A DNA stretch of 64,000 nucleotides from Zhongshania antarctica. Its GTDB lineage: Bacteria; Pseudomonadota; Gammaproteobacteria; Pseudomonadales; Spongiibacteraceae. Below are positions 25,277 to 36,143 of this stretch, piece by piece (the first letter of the stretch is position 1; each line of letters opens with the position of its first letter). A program made the translations under genes and the position numbers. The stretch lies in contig NZ_JACHHW010000003.1 of NCBI RefSeq assembly GCF_014202945.1, forward strand, positions 62,001-126,000. Reading direction: 5' to 3'. The notes under the pieces are model-generated. The model had not been told where the DNA came from, ran no database searches, and saw only the letters and a program-made list of their open reading frames with translations.

Positions 25277-25774
25277 ATGGATAATAATGATGTTCTGCGC
25301 CGAGTGCGCTACATCTTCGATTTTAATGACGCAAAAATGATATCGGTTTTTGGTTTGGCAGATCATTTGGTGAGTCGAGAAGAGGTGAGTGATTGGTTGA
25401 AGCGCGAAGGCGATCCGACTTATCAGCCCCTCAGTGATCTGCATCTTGCGGCATTTCTCAACGGTTTGATTAGCGATAAACGTGGTAAGCGCGAAGGTCC
25501 AAAGCCAGAGAACGAAAAGCGTTTAAGCAATAATATGATTTTTATGAAGCTGAAAATTGCCCTTAACCTCAAGGCCGAGGATGTAATGGCAATCTTGGCG
25601 TTAGCGGACGTGATTATCAGCAAGCATGAGCTGAGTGCGTTTTTCCGCAAAACCGATCATAAGCATTATCGCGATTGTAAGGATCAAATTTTGCGTAATT
25701 TCTTAAAGGGATTGCAGCTTCAATATCGCAACGATGCGGCGATGGAAGCGGAATTTGATGCCGAAGTAGAATAG
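25277..25774 (+). CDS. DUF1456 family protein (YehS-like)
   Basis: 165 residues, cytoplasmic. The family consists of two repeats of a ~70-residue unit; here they start at NNDVLRRVRYIFDFNDAKMI (3-22) and at MIFMKLKIALNLKAEDVMAI, each followed by a LREE/ISKHELSAFFR-type segment. The E. coli homologue is YehS, of unknown function. GGGAAGTAAGC precedes the ATG. The gene is convergent with rnfE and shares a hairpin terminator with it. Confidence 0.9.
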   Translation: MDNNDVLRRVRYIFDFNDAKMISVFGLADHLVSREEVSDWLKREGDPTYQPLSDLHLAAFLNGLISDKRGKREGPKPENEKRLSNNMIFMKLKIALNLKAEDVMAILALADVIISKHELSAFFRKTDHKHYRDCKDQILRNFLKGLQLQYRNDAAMEAEFDAEVE

Positions 25775-25786
25775 CTTTGTGGTATC

Positions 25787-25811
25787 GGGTGGCGCTGTTA
25801 TCGCGCCACCC
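25787..25811. terminator. hairpin between convergent DUF1456 and rnfE genes
   Basis: GGGTGGCGC pairs with GCGCCACCC (9-bp stem, loop TGTTATC). It lies between two converging stop codons and lacks a T-run, so it may act in both directions with moderate strength. Confidence 0.55.
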
Positions 25812-25818
25812 CTAAGGC

Positions 25819-26532
25819 TTAGCTAATATTGCCCGTCACCCGAACTCGACGGCTGGTGGGTGTCGCATTCACGGATTTTGCGGCTTCGCGCTTTTTAATG
25901 CCATCGTCAATGATGTTTTTCAGGGCGATAATCATGCCCGTAAAGATAAACGCGCCGGGCGGTAGAATGGCCACCAGTACAGCAGTGTAATCATCAACCA
26001 AGACAATCTTCCATGCTTTGGCGCCCTCGCCAAAGAGTAAGTCCATATTGGCGAATATCGCGCCGGTACCAATCACTTCGCGTACCGCGCCGAGCAACAT
26101 CAATATTACGCCAAAGCCGACGCCCATAATAAAGCCGTCGTACATGGCGGGTAGCACTTTGTTCTTACAGGCAAAGGCGTCGGCACGGCCAAGAATTACG
26201 CAGTTGGTGGTAATCAGCGGCAGAAAAATACCCAGAATTTGAAATAGCTCATAGGCGAAGGCCTGCATTAATAATTCGATGCAGGTTACGGCCGCCGCAA
26301 TAATCATAACAAAGGCGGGTAGGCGAATGGCGTCTGAGGCAAAGCTGCGAATCATTGACACACAGGTATTGGATATCGTGAGCACCAGCATAGTCGCCAA
26401 ACCCATGCCCAGTGCGTTTATCACAGAGCCGGTCACGGCGAGCAGAGGGCATAATCCGAGTAACTGAACGATGGCGGGGTTATTTTTCCACAGGCCATTC
26501 AGGGAAATGTCACGATAGCTAATGTCACTCAT
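25819..26532 (-). CDS. rnfE: electron transport complex subunit RnfE (RsxE)
   Basis: 237 residues, an inner-membrane subunit of the Rnf complex, which couples NADH:ferredoxin electron flow to sodium or proton movement. Six hydrophobic helices are recognisable, with the paralogous [11 protein letters not shown] and [17 protein letters not shown] motifs also present in RnfA. The start [15 protein letters not shown] at 26532 was chosen because an upstream in-frame ATG at 26586 would overlap rnfG by 62 bases; with this start the overlap is 8 bases. Last gene of the operon; the nth gene often found after it in enteric bacteria is absent. Confidence 0.93.
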   Translation of the reverse strand: MSDISYRDISLNGLWKNNPAIVQLLGLCPLLAVTGSVINALGMGLATMLVLTISNTCVSMIRSFASDAIRLPAFVMIIAAAVTCIELLMQAFAYELFQILGIFLPLITTNCVILGRADAFACKNKVLPAMYDGFIMGVGFGVILMLLGAVREVIGTGAIFANMDLLFGEGAKAWKIVLVDDYTAVLVAILPPGAFIFTGMIIALKNIIDDGIKKREAAKSVNATPTSRRVRVTGNIS

Positions 26533-27172
26533 GGCTGTGCTCCTGATTGGACTTTTTGCCCGTAATCGCCGTGCGGTTGGCATCAAAATAAAGTAGCGCG
26601 CGGTGTACGGCGGCAGTCACGGCGCGAGGTGTGATGGTGGCACCAGTAAATTGGTCAAACACGCCCTTGTCTTTTTTCACGGCCCATTTGCTTTCGTCTG
26701 GGTTGTTTAGGCTCTTGCCGATGAAGCCGTCTACCCAGTGGCTTTTCTTATAGTCTACCTGATCGCCAAGGCCAGGGGTTTCCCGGTGGGATAAAACCCG
26801 TACGCCAGCAATGCTGCCATCGTTATTAATGCCAACGATCATATCGATATCGCCGGTATAACCGTCACGGGCGGTAGCGGGCAAAATAGCGCCTACAAAC
26901 TCGCCGTTTTGGGTGGCGCGATAAAATTTCTTGGTTTCACGCAGGCCCAATAGTTCGCTGTCGGCGACGGTGTCGACATCGTCGAGCATCGAGTTGTCGT
27001 GCCGGGATTTAGGAATAATTTGCAGTAAGGCGCGCTCTTCGGCGTGACGGATATTTTCTTGAATCAAGCCTCGCGTCGACAGGTAAGTGCCCGCAATAAC
27101 ACCCGTGGTGAGCACCGCAAACAGGCCGAGCAGTAAGCTGTTTTTACTAATGGATTGGCCGAGAACATTCAT
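26525..27172 (-). CDS. rnfG: electron transport complex subunit RnfG (RsxG)
   Basis: 215 residues. An N-terminal membrane helix (about 12-32) anchors a periplasmic FMN-binding domain. The flavinylation motif reads TGAT at 176-179, the site where ApbE attaches FMN to the last threonine (Thr179), in the context [14 protein letters not shown]. The stop overlaps the rnfE start and the start overlaps rnfD by 4 bases. ApbE, required for covalent FMN, is not in this window. Confidence 0.93.
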   Translation of the reverse strand: MNVLGQSISKNSLLLGLFAVLTTGVIAGTYLSTRGLIQENIRHAEERALLQIIPKSRHDNSMLDDVDTVADSELLGLRETKKFYRATQNGEFVGAILPATARDGYTGDIDMIVGINNDGSIAGVRVLSHRETPGLGDQVDYKKSHWVDGFIGKSLNNPDESKWAVKKDKGVFDQFTGATITPRAVTAAVHRALLYFDANRTAITGKKSNQEHSHE

Positions 27173-28206
27173 TTTTCGGCTCCGGTGCTGTGCCCATAAG
27201 TGCGAGGCTGAGTGAAGTGGTCAATAAAGGGCGCCGCAAAATTCATTAATAGCACGGAGAAGGCCACTGCGTCGGGGTAATTGCCCCAGACCCGGATAAT
27301 ATAAATTAATAAGCCGATCAAGGCGCCGTAAATTAGGCGGCCGCGATTGGACACCGCCGAGGTGACGGGGTCAGTAACAATAAAGAAGGCACCGAGCATG
27401 GTAGCGCCGCTGAACAAGTGAAAGAACGGCGAGCCGCCAGAGGCAGAGCTGCCGCCGTCATAGAAAAGCAGTGACATTAGCGTTAATACGGCGAGCATGC
27501 TCAGCGGCGCGTGCCACGTAAAAATACGGCGGTATATTAAGTAGGCGCCGCCCAGTAAAAAACCGGCGTTTGCCCATTCCCAACCTTTACCCGCAATTTG
27601 GCCGAATTGGGCTGATTGGGACCAGAGATCGTCGACCAGTAATGCGTTATTTTGTTTGAGCACATCCAGCGGCGTGGCCATGGTAATCGCGTCAATAGCT
27701 TCACGACCAAAATCAAAGCAGTAACGCAGGGCCTCAATGGGGCCGAGTAGGTCACCGGCAAAACTGCCCTTGGGCGCCATCCACGTGGTCATTTCCACGG
27801 GGAAGGAAATCAGCAGCATGACGTAGGCGGCCATGGCGGGATTGAACGGGTTGTAGCCCATGCCGCCATAGAGTTGTTTGCAGATTAAAATAGCGAAGCC
27901 AGTGCCGATCATAATTAGCCAAAATGGCGCGGCGGGTGGCAGGGCAATGCCGAGCAAAAAAGCGGTGACAAGGGCGCTGTAATCATTGAGATAAAAGCCT
28001 ATGGGGCGCTTGCGCCACCGCAGCGCCAAGGCTTCAAACGCTAAGGCGGTAATACTGGCCCACAGTACGTTGACGATGGTGCCAAAACCAAAGAACCAGG
28101 TCAGTGCCAGCATACCGGGCAGAGTTGCCATAAGCACAAGGCGCATGACGCTGGCGGTGCTCATCGGCCCGTGAGCGTGGGGTGAACTGACTTTTAAAAA
28201 TCCCAT
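27169..28206 (-). CDS. rnfD: electron transport complex subunit RnfD (RsxD)
   Basis: 345 residues with about nine to ten membrane helices. The covalent-FMN motif is in AITMATPLDVL (Thr178 the likely attachment residue), and YGGMGYNPFNPAMAAYVMLL (113-132) is strongly conserved in the family. It follows rnfC with a 27-base gap and overlaps rnfG by 4 bases. Expected role: membrane electron carrier and ion channel half with RnfA and RnfE. Confidence 0.93.
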   Translation of the reverse strand: MGFLKVSSPHAHGPMSTASVMRLVLMATLPGMLALTWFFGFGTIVNVLWASITALAFEALALRWRKRPIGFYLNDYSALVTAFLLGIALPPAAPFWLIMIGTGFAILICKQLYGGMGYNPFNPAMAAYVMLLISFPVEMTTWMAPKGSFAGDLLGPIEALRYCFDFGREAIDAITMATPLDVLKQNNALLVDDLWSQSAQFGQIAGKGWEWANAGFLLGGAYLIYRRIFTWHAPLSMLAVLTLMSLLFYDGGSSASGGSPFFHLFSGATMLGAFFIVTDPVTSAVSNRGRLIYGALIGLLIYIIRVWGNYPDAVAFSVLLMNFAAPFIDHFTQPRTYGHSTGAEK

Positions 28207-28233
28207 AGTCTGCTTTGTGCTCTGTTTAAAAGT

Positions 28234-30621
28234 TTAGCCCAACTGCTGTTTAGCGCTGGCCAGTTTGTCTTGTAGCTTCGCGATTGAGTCGGCGAGAATC
28301 TCGGCCTTGTCGTCGCCGCTTTCTTGGGCGGCGCTTAGTTTCTCTTGCGTGCGAGCGATGCGGTTTTCTAAAGATGCAATGCTTTGCTTGAGTTTGTCGT
28401 CCTCGCTCATATCAGTCTGGGCGGCGCGCGCGGCTTTGGCGCGCTCTATTGCGGCTTGCACAGGGTCGTCGCTGCTCGCTTGCTCTGCTGATGCGGCTTC
28501 TGTGGTGATGGCCTTTGTCGAAATCTGGGCAAGGTGTTCTGCCAATTCTTGTTTCGCGTTATCGAGCTTGCTTTGGGTTTTTTCAACGCCAGTGGCAAAG
28601 GCGGCGACATTGGCGTCGTTTTGCTCTTGGGCGATACTCTGCTTTTGCTGGGCGGCGGCGAGGCGTTTTTCGGTGGTGGCGACCAGATTCTGCAAGCGTT
28701 GAGTTTTGTCTTCGTCGCTTTCGTCGGCGCTGGCACCGGCGCGTTTGGCCATTGCGCGGGCGATGGCGGCTTGCGCGGGATCTGCGGCGTCAGTGTCTGC
28801 GGGCGCACTCGTCGAACTGGCTTGGTGTTCTGCAAGTTCCTTTTGTAGGGCGATAAGTTTGTCTTCGGTTTTGATAACCGCAGTGGCAAAGGCCTCGACG
28901 CTTTCCCCGCCCTGTTCTTTGGCTAGGGCGAGCTTTTCGCGGGCGCTGGTGAGTCTGCGCTCCGCGCTGGCAATGAGTAATTGCAGGCGCTCAGTTTTAG
29001 CTGCGGGGGTTTCCTCTTCAACTTTGCCGTCGCGTTTGGCCTGCGCGCGAGCAATCGCGTCGTGCGCGGGATCGGCGGCGTCCGCCTTTTTAGCCTTGCT
29101 GCGCTCAATGGCCGCTTGAATAAGATCAGTTTTGCTGCTGTCGGGATTGCTCACCGCCGCAGCGGCTTTGTCTTTTGCTGCTTGCAGCCGCGCCGCGCGC
29201 TTGGCTTCTTTTTCGGCCTCTTCTTGCTCGAGTCTGGCGGTGCGTGCTTCAAAGCGCTCTTTGGAACGTTCTGCTTTAATTTTGTCTTGCTGGGCTTGGC
29301 GAATCTCGGCTTTTGAGGCGCGGTAGTACTGCACCAGCGGAATATTGCTGGGGCACACATACGAGCAGGCGCCGCACTCTATGCAGTCGAAAAGTTGGTG
29401 GTCTTCGAGCTTTTCGTGTTCTTGGGCGCGGGCAAACCAGTACATTTGCTGGGGCAACAGCGACACAGGGCAGGCCTCGGCGCACATGCCGCAGCGAATG
29501 CAAGCCTGTGCTGGCGGTGGTGGCGGCAGTTCGGCCACACTGGGTGCGAGTACGCAGTTACTGGTTTTAACGATGGGCACTGCGGTGTCTTGCAGGGTAT
29601 AGCCCATCATGGGGCCGCCCATCACCAAGCGAATGCAGTCGTCTTTTTTAAAGCCGCTTTGGTCCAGCAGAAATTGCACTGGCGTGCCGAGTAATACTTC
29701 GTAATTGCGGGGCTGGCTGCAGGCTTCACCGGTAATGGTGGTAATACGTGAGATCAGCGGCTCACCAAAGCATATGGCGCGGTAGATCGCGGTGGCGGTG
29801 CCGATGTTTTGGCAGACAATGCCAATATCAGCGGGCAGGCCGCCAGCGGGTACTTCTTTACCCGTTAATATTTGAATCAATTGTTTTTCGCCACCAGAGG
29901 GGTATTTGGTGGGGAAGGGTACAATTTCGATGCCCGTGCCTTCGGCGGCTTTTTGCAGTGCGGCAATGCCCTCGGGTTTATTGTCTTCTACGCCGATTAA
30001 TGTTTCTTTGCTGGGCTTGATTAAGTGGCGAAGAATTTCGGCGCCGGCAATAATTTCGGCGGCGCGTTCGCGCATCAGAATGTCGTCGGCGGTGATATAG
30101 GGTTCGCACTCGGTGCCGTTGAGAATTAAGGTCTCAATAGGTTTGTCGTCGCGGGTGCTGAGTTTGACCGCTGAGGGAAAGCCCGCGCCGCCCATGCCGG
30201 CAATGCCGGCTTGACGGACGCGATCGATTAACTCCATTTTACTTAAGCTGCGAAAATCTTCGACGCCGCTATGCTTAAGCCACTCGTCTTGGCCGTCGGT
30301 GTCTATCACGATACAGGCACCGCTCATGCCTGAAGGGTGGGGGATTAAACGCGACTCAATGGCAGAGACAGTACCGGAGGTCGGTGCGTGCACCGACGCG
30401 CTGACAAAGCCCTTGGCTTCGGCAATCATTTGGCCTTTTAAAACACGGTCGCCGACGCTAATGATTGGGCTGGCAGGGGCGCCAATGTGCTGAGCCAGCG
30501 GCAGTATTAGTTGCGGTGGAATACCGGCAGCTTGAATAGGGGACTGCAGTGACTGCTGTTTGTTTTCGGCGGGGTGAATACCGCCGTGAATATCCCACAC
30601 CTTTCTTATGAGCTGACTCAT
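28234..30621 (-). CDS. rnfC: electron transport complex subunit RnfC (RsxC) with an extended repeat tail
   Basis: 795 residues. The first ~430 residues are the conserved subunit: GGIHP start, [13 protein letters not shown] for NADH/FMN binding, [13 protein letters not shown], and two [4Fe-4S] motifs, [12 protein letters not shown] near residue 374 and [12 protein letters not shown] near 417. The remaining ~360 residues are low-complexity, Ala/Lys/Glu/Gln-rich and predicted coiled coil, with a repeated DPxxAAIxRAxAKR motif at about residues 513, 612 and 717 and a shorter variant near 500. Long RnfC tails occur in gammaproteobacteria; this one has about three ~100-residue repeats. It overlaps rnfB by 4 bases. 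Confidence 0.93.
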   Translation of the reverse strand: MSQLIRKVWDIHGGIHPAENKQQSLQSPIQAAGIPPQLILPLAQHIGAPASPIISVGDRVLKGQMIAEAKGFVSASVHAPTSGTVSAIESRLIPHPSGMSGACIVIDTDGQDEWLKHSGVEDFRSLSKMELIDRVRQAGIAGMGGAGFPSAVKLSTRDDKPIETLILNGTECEPYITADDILMRERAAEIIAGAEILRHLIKPSKETLIGVEDNKPEGIAALQKAAEGTGIEIVPFPTKYPSGGEKQLIQILTGKEVPAGGLPADIGIVCQNIGTATAIYRAICFGEPLISRITTITGEACSQPRNYEVLLGTPVQFLLDQSGFKKDDCIRLVMGGPMMGYTLQDTAVPIVKTSNCVLAPSVAELPPPPPAQACIRCGMCAEACPVSLLPQQMYWFARAQEHEKLEDHQLFDCIECGACSYVCPSNIPLVQYYRASKAEIRQAQQDKIKAERSKERFEARTARLEQEEAEKEAKRAARLQAAKDKAAAAVSNPDSSKTDLIQAAIERSKAKKADAADPAHDAIARAQAKRDGKVEEETPAAKTERLQLLIASAERRLTSAREKLALAKEQGGESVEAFATAVIKTEDKLIALQKELAEHQASSTSAPADTDAADPAQAAIARAMAKRAGASADESDEDKTQRLQNLVATTEKRLAAAQQKQSIAQEQNDANVAAFATGVEKTQSKLDNAKQELAEHLAQISTKAITTEAASAEQASSDDPVQAAIERAKAARAAQTDMSEDDKLKQSIASLENRIARTQEKLSAAQESGDDKAEILADSIAKLQDKLASAKQQLG

Positions 30622-31211
30622 GCGCTGGCCCCACTGCGGTCGCTGGCGATGAGATCTTCTGGCGGCTTGGGTTTGTCCCAGGCCCAGGTTTGCAAGCTGG
30701 TTTCGATGGGGCGCATTTCTATACAGTCAACAGGGCAGGGTTCAACGCAAAGATCGCAGCCGGTGCATTCACTGGCGATGACGGTGTGCATGTGTTTAGC
30801 CGAGCCTAAAATGGCGTCGACGGGGCAGGCTTGAATACACTTGGTGCAGCCGATGCATTCGTCTTCGCGAATATAGGCCACCGAGGGCACGGACTCTTCC
30901 ACGGCGTCGAGGGGTTTGGCTTCTACGCCTAGTAAATCGGCAAGTGCGGCAATGGTGGCTTCACCGCCGGGTGGGCATTTGTTGATGTCGTCGCCGTCGG
31001 CAATCGCTTGGGCGTAGGGGCGGCAGCCGGGGTAGCCACACTGTCCACACTGGGTTTGGGGCAGCAGCGCCTCAACTTGATCGGCGATTGGGTCGCCTTC
31101 GGTTTTAAATTTTACCGCAGCAAAACCGAGGAGGGCGCCAAACACCACGCCGAGTCCGACCAGTGCGACTAGGGACGCGATAAAGGGGTTTTGGGCAATT
31201 AATTCAATCAT
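30618..31211 (-). CDS. rnfB: electron transport complex subunit RnfB (RsxB)
   Basis: 197 residues. An N-terminal membrane helix (about 7-32) is followed by a [4Fe-4S] domain with [13 protein letters not shown], then a ferredoxin domain with two clusters, [16 protein letters not shown] and [16 protein letters not shown]. It passes electrons between ferredoxin-like partners and the membrane subunits. Only 2 bases separate it from rnfA and it overlaps rnfC by 4. Confidence 0.94.
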   Translation of the reverse strand: MIELIAQNPFIASLVALVGLGVVFGALLGFAAVKFKTEGDPIADQVEALLPQTQCGQCGYPGCRPYAQAIADGDDINKCPPGGEATIAALADLLGVEAKPLDAVEESVPSVAYIREDECIGCTKCIQACPVDAILGSAKHMHTVIASECTGCDLCVEPCPVDCIEMRPIETSLQTWAWDKPKPPEDLIASDRSGASA

Positions 31212-31213
31212 CG

Positions 31214-31792
31214 TTATACCAAACCGGCAAAGCCCATAAAGGCCAGTGACATGAGTCCGGCAGTGATCATGCCAACCGCTGGGCCTTTAAATGGCTGGGG
31301 CACATCGGCGGCGGTGATGCGCTCGCGCATGGCAGCAAACAGTACCAAGACCATAGAAAAGCCCGCAGCAGCGCCAAAGCCATAAAGAGCCGATTCAACA
31401 AAGCTGTGGTCTTTGTTTATATTGAGTAGGGCAACACCGAGTACTGCGCAGTTGGTGGTGATCAGCGGCAGGAATACACCAAGTACTTTATATAGCATGG
31501 GGCTGGATTTACGCACGACCATTTCGGTGAACTGCACGACAACGGCAATCACCAAGATGAAGGTAATGGTGCGTAGGTATTCGAGACCGAGAGGAACCAG
31601 CAGCCACTCATAGGTAAGCCAGCTGCAAATCGAGGCGAGGGTCAGTACAAAGGTCGTCGCACTGGACATGCCAATGGCGGTCTCCAATTTATTGGAAACC
31701 CCCATAAACGGACATAGGCCCAGAAACTGCACCAGTACAAAGTTGTTAACCAGAATGGCGCCGATTAACAATATTGAATAGTCTGCTAACAC
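31214..31792 (-). CDS. rnfA: electron transport complex subunit RnfA (RsxA)
   Basis: 192 residues, six membrane helices, paralogous to RnfE. Conserved segments: [20 protein letters not shown] (16-35) with a cluster-binding cysteine, and [18 protein letters not shown] with the second cysteine. It is the first gene of rnfABCDGE; the promoter must lie in 31793-31966, where I cannot fix -35/-10 elements with confidence. Confidence 0.94.
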   Translation of the reverse strand: MLADYSILLIGAILVNNFVLVQFLGLCPFMGVSNKLETAIGMSSATTFVLTLASICSWLTYEWLLVPLGLEYLRTITFILVIAVVVQFTEMVVRKSSPMLYKVLGVFLPLITTNCAVLGVALLNINKDHSFVESALYGFGAAAGFSMVLVLFAAMRERITAADVPQPFKGPAVGMITAGLMSLAFMGFAGLV

Positions 31793-31966
31793 AATTGTAG
31801 CCTCGTTTAGTTCTGTGTTGACACCGCGCTGAGTATTGGCGCGCAGTGACCAGCAAAATAAGCTGGCTAGACACTCATGGCTCGGATCTTAGTTTATTTC
31901 GATCAAGCGTTCAATTTAAAATACTGTAACCCTAGCGCACGGTTGGCCGCGCGCAGCAGCTTGAAT

Positions 31967-34009
31967 TTACTGGATTTTCATGCCGGCTTTGGCGCCACTG
32001 TCGGGGCTGAGCAGCCAAATTTCCTGATCGCCAGGGCCTGCGGCCAATACCATGCCTTCGGATAGACCAAAGCGCATTTTACGGGCTTCGAGGTTGGCCA
32101 CCATCACCGTGAGTTTACCCACCAATTGCTCGGCAGTGTAAGCGGTTTTAATGCCCGCAAAGACTTGGCGCTCGCCGTATTCGCCAAGGCTTAAGGTGAG
32201 TCGCAGTAATTTGTCGGCGCCCTCGACTGCCTCAGCATCGATGATCTCGGCCACTCGCAGGTCGATTTTAGCAAAATCGGGGTAGGCTATTGTGTCTGCG
32301 ATACCCGTGTCTTTGTCTTTCGCTGCCTTTTTCACTTTGGTTTTTACTGGCGCTGCTGGTGCCGTGGCAGTGCTGCTGTCGCTGCTGGCAGCGACCATTG
32401 CCGCCACTTTGTCGGCGTCAACGCGGTTCATCATCGCCTTGAAGGGCTCAATGGCGTGGTCTTGCAGTGGGCTGAATTCGCCCTGCCATGTCAGCTTGCA
32501 GTTTAAGAAAGCTTCGGCTTGTACGGCAAGTTCTGGGAGTACTGGTGTGAGATAGGTCATTAGCACGCGGAATATATCGATGCACTGGGAGGCAACGTCG
32601 GCGGCTTGGCCCGCGGTGTCTTCGCTTTTTGCCAGTTTCCACGGTTCGCAGGAATCAAAGTATTCGTTGGTGGCATCGGCCAGCGCCATGATTTCGCGCA
32701 CGGCTTTGCTGTATTCGCGCTGTTCGTAGAGTTCGGCAATGGCATCGCTGGCGCCAGTGACACGCTTCCACAGTTCGATGTTGTGCTGCTGGCTAGCGAG
32801 TTTACCTGCATTGCCTTTGTGCACGAATTTAGCACTGCGACTGGCGATATTAACCAGTTTACCAACGAGGTCGGAATTAACACGGTTGATAAAATCTTCG
32901 AGGTTTAAGTCGATGTCGTCTACCGCACCGGACAATTTAGCCGCAAAGTAATAGCGCAGGTATTCGGCGGGCAGATGCTCAAGATAAGTTTCGGCCTTAA
33001 TATAGGTGCCACGAGACTTCGACATTTTCTTGCCGTTAACGGTTAAAAAACCGTGGGCATAAATAGCAGTGGGCTGGCGGAAACCAGCTGAGTCGAGCAT
33101 TGCCGGCCAGAACAAGCCGTGGAAGTTGATAATATCTTTGCCGATGAAGTGGTAGAGCTCGGCTTTGGAATCGACACCCCAAAATTCATTAAAGTCGCGG
33201 CCATTGGCCTCGCACCAGTTGGCGCAACTGGCCATATAGCCAATGGGGGCGTCTAGCCAAACATAGAAGAACTTGCCGGGTGCGCCGGGGATTTCGAAGC
33301 CAAAATACGGCGCATCGCGGGAGATGTCCCAGCTATGCAGGCCGGCATCCAACCATTCGCGCAGTTTATTGGCGATTTGCGGTTGTAGGGCGTCGCTGCT
33401 GGTCCACTGGCGTAGCAGATTTTCAAAGTCGCCAAGCTTGAAGAAAAAGTGGGTAGAGCTTTTTTCAATTGGCGTGGCGCCGGAGATTGCCGAGCGGGGA
33501 TTGATCAGTTCTGCTGGGGTGTAGGTGGCGCCACAGGCTTCGCAGTTGTCGCCGTATTGGTCATCGGCTTTGCACTTGGGGCAGGTGCCCTTGATGTAGC
33601 GGTCGGCGAGAAACAACTGCTTCTCGGGATCAAATAGCTGGGTGACGTCTTTGCGCTCAATATGGCCATTGGCATCGAGGCGGCGATAGATTTCTTCAGA
33701 GTAATGTTTGCACTCAGGGGAGTGGGTGGAGTGGTAGTTGTCGAAGCGGATTAAAAATCCGGCCAAATCCCGCTCGTGCTCGGCTTTTACCCGAGCAATT
33801 TGCTCCTCCGGCGTAATGCCGAGTTTTTCAGCGGTGAGCATAATGGCGGTGCCGTGGGCATCGTCGGCGCATAAATAGATGCAGTCGTTGCCGCGCTGTT
33901 TTTGAAAACGCACCCAAATATCGGTCTGGATAGATTCCAGTAAGTGGCCGAGGTGGAGCGGGCCATTGGCGTAGGGCAGAGCGCTGGTAACGAGGATCTG
34001 GCGCGACAT
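31967..34009 (-). CDS. metG: methionyl-tRNA synthetase
   Basis: 680 residues. The class I signature PLHLGHL near residue 20, the zinc-binding [18 protein letters not shown] and the KMSKSRG loop are present. A C-terminal EMAP-like tRNA-binding domain ([17 protein letters not shown] onward, about 575-680) follows a charged linker ([13 protein letters not shown]), making the long dimeric form. [16 protein letters not shown] at 34009 is the chosen start; a frame 21 bases longer gives a non-conserved leader. Divergent from mrp. Confidence 0.95.
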   Translation of the reverse strand: MSRQILVTSALPYANGPLHLGHLLESIQTDIWVRFQKQRGNDCIYLCADDAHGTAIMLTAEKLGITPEEQIARVKAEHERDLAGFLIRFDNYHSTHSPECKHYSEEIYRRLDANGHIERKDVTQLFDPEKQLFLADRYIKGTCPKCKADDQYGDNCEACGATYTPAELINPRSAISGATPIEKSSTHFFFKLGDFENLLRQWTSSDALQPQIANKLREWLDAGLHSWDISRDAPYFGFEIPGAPGKFFYVWLDAPIGYMASCANWCEANGRDFNEFWGVDSKAELYHFIGKDIINFHGLFWPAMLDSAGFRQPTAIYAHGFLTVNGKKMSKSRGTYIKAETYLEHLPAEYLRYYFAAKLSGAVDDIDLNLEDFINRVNSDLVGKLVNIASRSAKFVHKGNAGKLASQQHNIELWKRVTGASDAIAELYEQREYSKAVREIMALADATNEYFDSCEPWKLAKSEDTAGQAADVASQCIDIFRVLMTYLTPVLPELAVQAEAFLNCKLTWQGEFSPLQDHAIEPFKAMMNRVDADKVAAMVAASSDSSTATAPAAPVKTKVKKAAKDKDTGIADTIAYPDFAKIDLRVAEIIDAEAVEGADKLLRLTLSLGEYGERQVFAGIKTAYTAEQLVGKLTVMVANLEARKMRFGLSEGMVLAAGPGDQEIWLLSPDSGAKAGMKIQ

Positions 34010-34120
34010 GAGTGTCCTTGTTGTAAACATGGCGGCGGCAGCTGTGTGGCTGGCGGCGCGGGTGGATTCCGAGGCGCCATACTATAGCGTTTTTGGGCCA
34101 CTCGTGCATCTGCTATGGCG

Positions 34121-34149
34121 TTGTTCGATGCTTGTCCGCCGCGTATACT
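34121..34149 (+). promoter_or_regulatory. sigma-70 promoter for mrp
   Basis: TTGTTC (34121-34126) and TATACT (34144-34149) are separated by 17 bases, a close match to the consensus with optimal spacing, 41 bases before the mrp start codon. Confidence 0.6.
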
Positions 34150-34189
34150 CGCCCGCTGATTAAAAGGTTTATTTGAGTAGAGGCAGGAA

Positions 34190-35287
34190 ATGGCGACAGA
34201 ATTGGAATCTCAAGTTCGCGAGGCATTAATGGCCGTGGTTTTGCCGGGCTTATCCGCGCCGCTAGCACAATTTGCCGATATTCATTCTCTTGCTGTGAAG
34301 GGTGGTCGCGTCGATGCGGTTGTGGAACTGGGCTTTGCCGCGCGGAGCGCGCAGCAATCGTATGAGCAAGTGCTCAGCAATGCGGTGGAGGCACTCGACG
34401 GCGTTGCCGACGCAGCCGTGCGGGTGACCTGGAAAATTGCAGCCTACGCCGCGCAGCAAAATATTAAAAGCATGGAAAATGTCCGTAATATTATTGCGGT
34501 AGCCTCCGGTAAAGGCGGGGTGGGTAAGTCGACCACTGCTGTGAATTTGGCCTTGGCGCTGGTGGCGGAAGGCGCCCGAGTTGGTTTGTTGGATGCCGAC
34601 ATTTATGGTCCTAGTGTGCAGATGATGCTGGGCGTGGCCGACGGCGTGCGGCCCAAACCCTACGGTACGCATTATTTGTTGCCGATTGAGGCGCACGGTG
34701 TGCAGTCGATGTCGATGGGCTATTTGGTTACCGAAGATACGCCGATGGTATGGCGCGGGCCAATGGCAACTGGCGCATTGCAGCAGCTATTAAATCAAAC
34801 CTATTGGCAGGATTTGGATTACCTCATTATTGATATGCCGCCGGGCACCGGCGATATTCAGCTGACTTTATCGCAAAAGGTGCCGGTCTCCGGCGCGGTC
34901 GTCGTTACCACGCCCCAAGATATTGCCCTGCTCGACGCCAAAAAAGGCATTGAGATGTTTCGCAAGGTGTCGGTTCCCGTGCTGGGCATCGTCGAGAATA
35001 TGGCGGTGCATATCTGTAGTGAGTGCGGCCATCACGAACATGTGTTTGGCGAGGGTGGCGGCGGGCGAATGGCGAGTAATTATCAGGTGCCCATGCTGGG
35101 CTCACTGCCTTTATCTATGCAAATTCGCAGTCAGGCCGACTGTGGTAAGCCGGTGATGGTGGCGGACCCAGCTGGTGATGCCGCGGCCTTATATCGCAGT
35201 GTGGCCATTGGTATGACCGCTGAGTTAGCTAAACGTCAGCGCGTACAAAGCAACGCTTTTCCAAATATTTCTATCAGTGACGATTAA
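34190..35287 (+). CDS. mrp: iron-sulfur cluster carrier protein Mrp/ApbC
   Basis: 365 residues. An N-terminal MIP18/DUF59 domain (about 1-88) precedes a ParA-type ATPase: deviant Walker A GKGGVGKST (107-115), DADIYGPSVQMML and DMPPGTGDIQLT. The cluster-ligating CxxC reads CSEC in the segment HICSECGHHEHVFGEGG. It assembles and transfers [4Fe-4S] clusters. The position between metG (divergent) and dcd (43 bases downstream, same strand) is common in gammaproteobacteria. GGCAGGAA precedes the ATG. Confidence 0.94.
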   Translation: MATELESQVREALMAVVLPGLSAPLAQFADIHSLAVKGGRVDAVVELGFAARSAQQSYEQVLSNAVEALDGVADAAVRVTWKIAAYAAQQNIKSMENVRNIIAVASGKGGVGKSTTAVNLALALVAEGARVGLLDADIYGPSVQMMLGVADGVRPKPYGTHYLLPIEAHGVQSMSMGYLVTEDTPMVWRGPMATGALQQLLNQTYWQDLDYLIIDMPPGTGDIQLTLSQKVPVSGAVVVTTPQDIALLDAKKGIEMFRKVSVPVLGIVENMAVHICSECGHHEHVFGEGGGGRMASNYQVPMLGSLPLSMQIRSQADCGKPVMVADPAGDAAALYRSVAIGMTAELAKRQRVQSNAFPNISISDD

Positions 35288-35330
35288 TTCATTTTTATTA
35301 AGCAGCGGCTTATAAGGGTAAGGGGACGCA

Positions 35331-35897
35331 ATGAGTATCAAGTCGGATAAATGGATTCGCCGCATGGCCGAAAACGAGGGCATGATTGAACCCTTTGAGC
35401 CGAGCCAAGTGCGGGATCAGAGTGGCTCTAAGATTATTTCTTATGGCACTTCTAGCTATGGCTACGATGTGCGTTGCGCGAATGAGTTTAAGGTTTTTAC
35501 CAATATTTACTCGGCAACCGTCGACCCCAAAGCCTTTGATGAGAAGAGCTTTGTCGATATCACGGCTGACTACTGCATTATTCCCCCTAACTCGTTTGCA
35601 TTGGCCCGCACCGTGGAATATTTTCGAATTCCCCGCAGCGTGCTGACCATGTGTTTGGGTAAGTCGACCTATGCGCGTTGCGGCATTATTGTTAACGTCA
35701 CCCCGCTGGAGCCCGAGTGGGAAGGCCACGTGACCTTGGAATTTTCTAATACTACCACCTTGCCCGCGAAAATTTACGCAAATGAAGGTGTGGCGCAGAT
35801 GCTGTTTTTTGAATCAGACGAAATTTGCGAAGTGAGTTATAAAGATCGCGGTGGTAAGTATCAGGGGCAAACCGGTGTAACTCTGCCGAAGACTTGA
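35331..35897 (+). CDS. dcd: dCTP deaminase
   Basis: 188 residues, a homotrimeric dUTPase-fold enzyme that makes dUTP from dCTP for thymidylate synthesis. Conserved blocks include [52 protein letters not shown] (nucleotide and catalytic region with the Arg/Glu pair) and the flexible C-terminal lid [11 protein letters not shown]. Full length for the bacterial enzyme. AGGGG lies just before the ATG. Confidence 0.95.
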   Translation: MSIKSDKWIRRMAENEGMIEPFEPSQVRDQSGSKIISYGTSSYGYDVRCANEFKVFTNIYSATVDPKAFDEKSFVDITADYCIIPPNSFALARTVEYFRIPRSVLTMCLGKSTYARCGIIVNVTPLEPEWEGHVTLEFSNTTTLPAKIYANEGVAQMLFFESDEICEVSYKDRGGKYQGQTGVTLPKT

Positions 35898-35989
35898 GCA
35901 AGGCCGCTAAACGCTTGATGGGAGACGGTATACGCTAAAGCCAGTTATGCATGGGTAAGGGAAACTGTGCTGTTTAGTCCGTCGATAGG

Positions 35990-36110
35990 CACACCGAGTC
36001 ATACCTGCGTAGCTAGGTATCGCGTGCAAATCTAGGTCTGTGCTCCGTTGCTAGGATGGGCTCCTGCCTACGCAGGAGCGACGATTAAATAGATTTCCTG
36101 TAATTACAGG
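35990..36110. repeat. cluster of three short palindromic elements
   Basis: Within the 246-base gap after dcd there are an imperfect hairpin ATACCT...AGGTAT near 36002-36021, a perfect 8-bp hairpin GCTCCTGC/GCAGGAGC (36060-36079, loop CTAC) and a perfect 14-bp palindrome CCTGTAATTACAGG (36097-36110). The first two share a CCTGCGTAG/CCTACGCAGG-like core, suggesting a REP-type dispersed element. The group also lies between convergent dcd and DUF3108 and may serve in termination. Confidence 0.4.
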
Positions 36111-36143
36111 TACAAACCGGTCACATAGTTAACACTTCAGCGA

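Noticed and set aside
28265-29119. Long open frames antisense to rnfC
   Set aside because: They arise from the biased Ala/Lys/Glu-rich repeat tail of rnfC read in reverse; the sequences are low-complexity and have no ribosome-binding sites.
33787-34109. Leftward open frames overlapping the start of metG
   Set aside because: They are frame-shifted readings of the metG 5' end, rich in Pro/Ser/Arg, with no recognisable domain.
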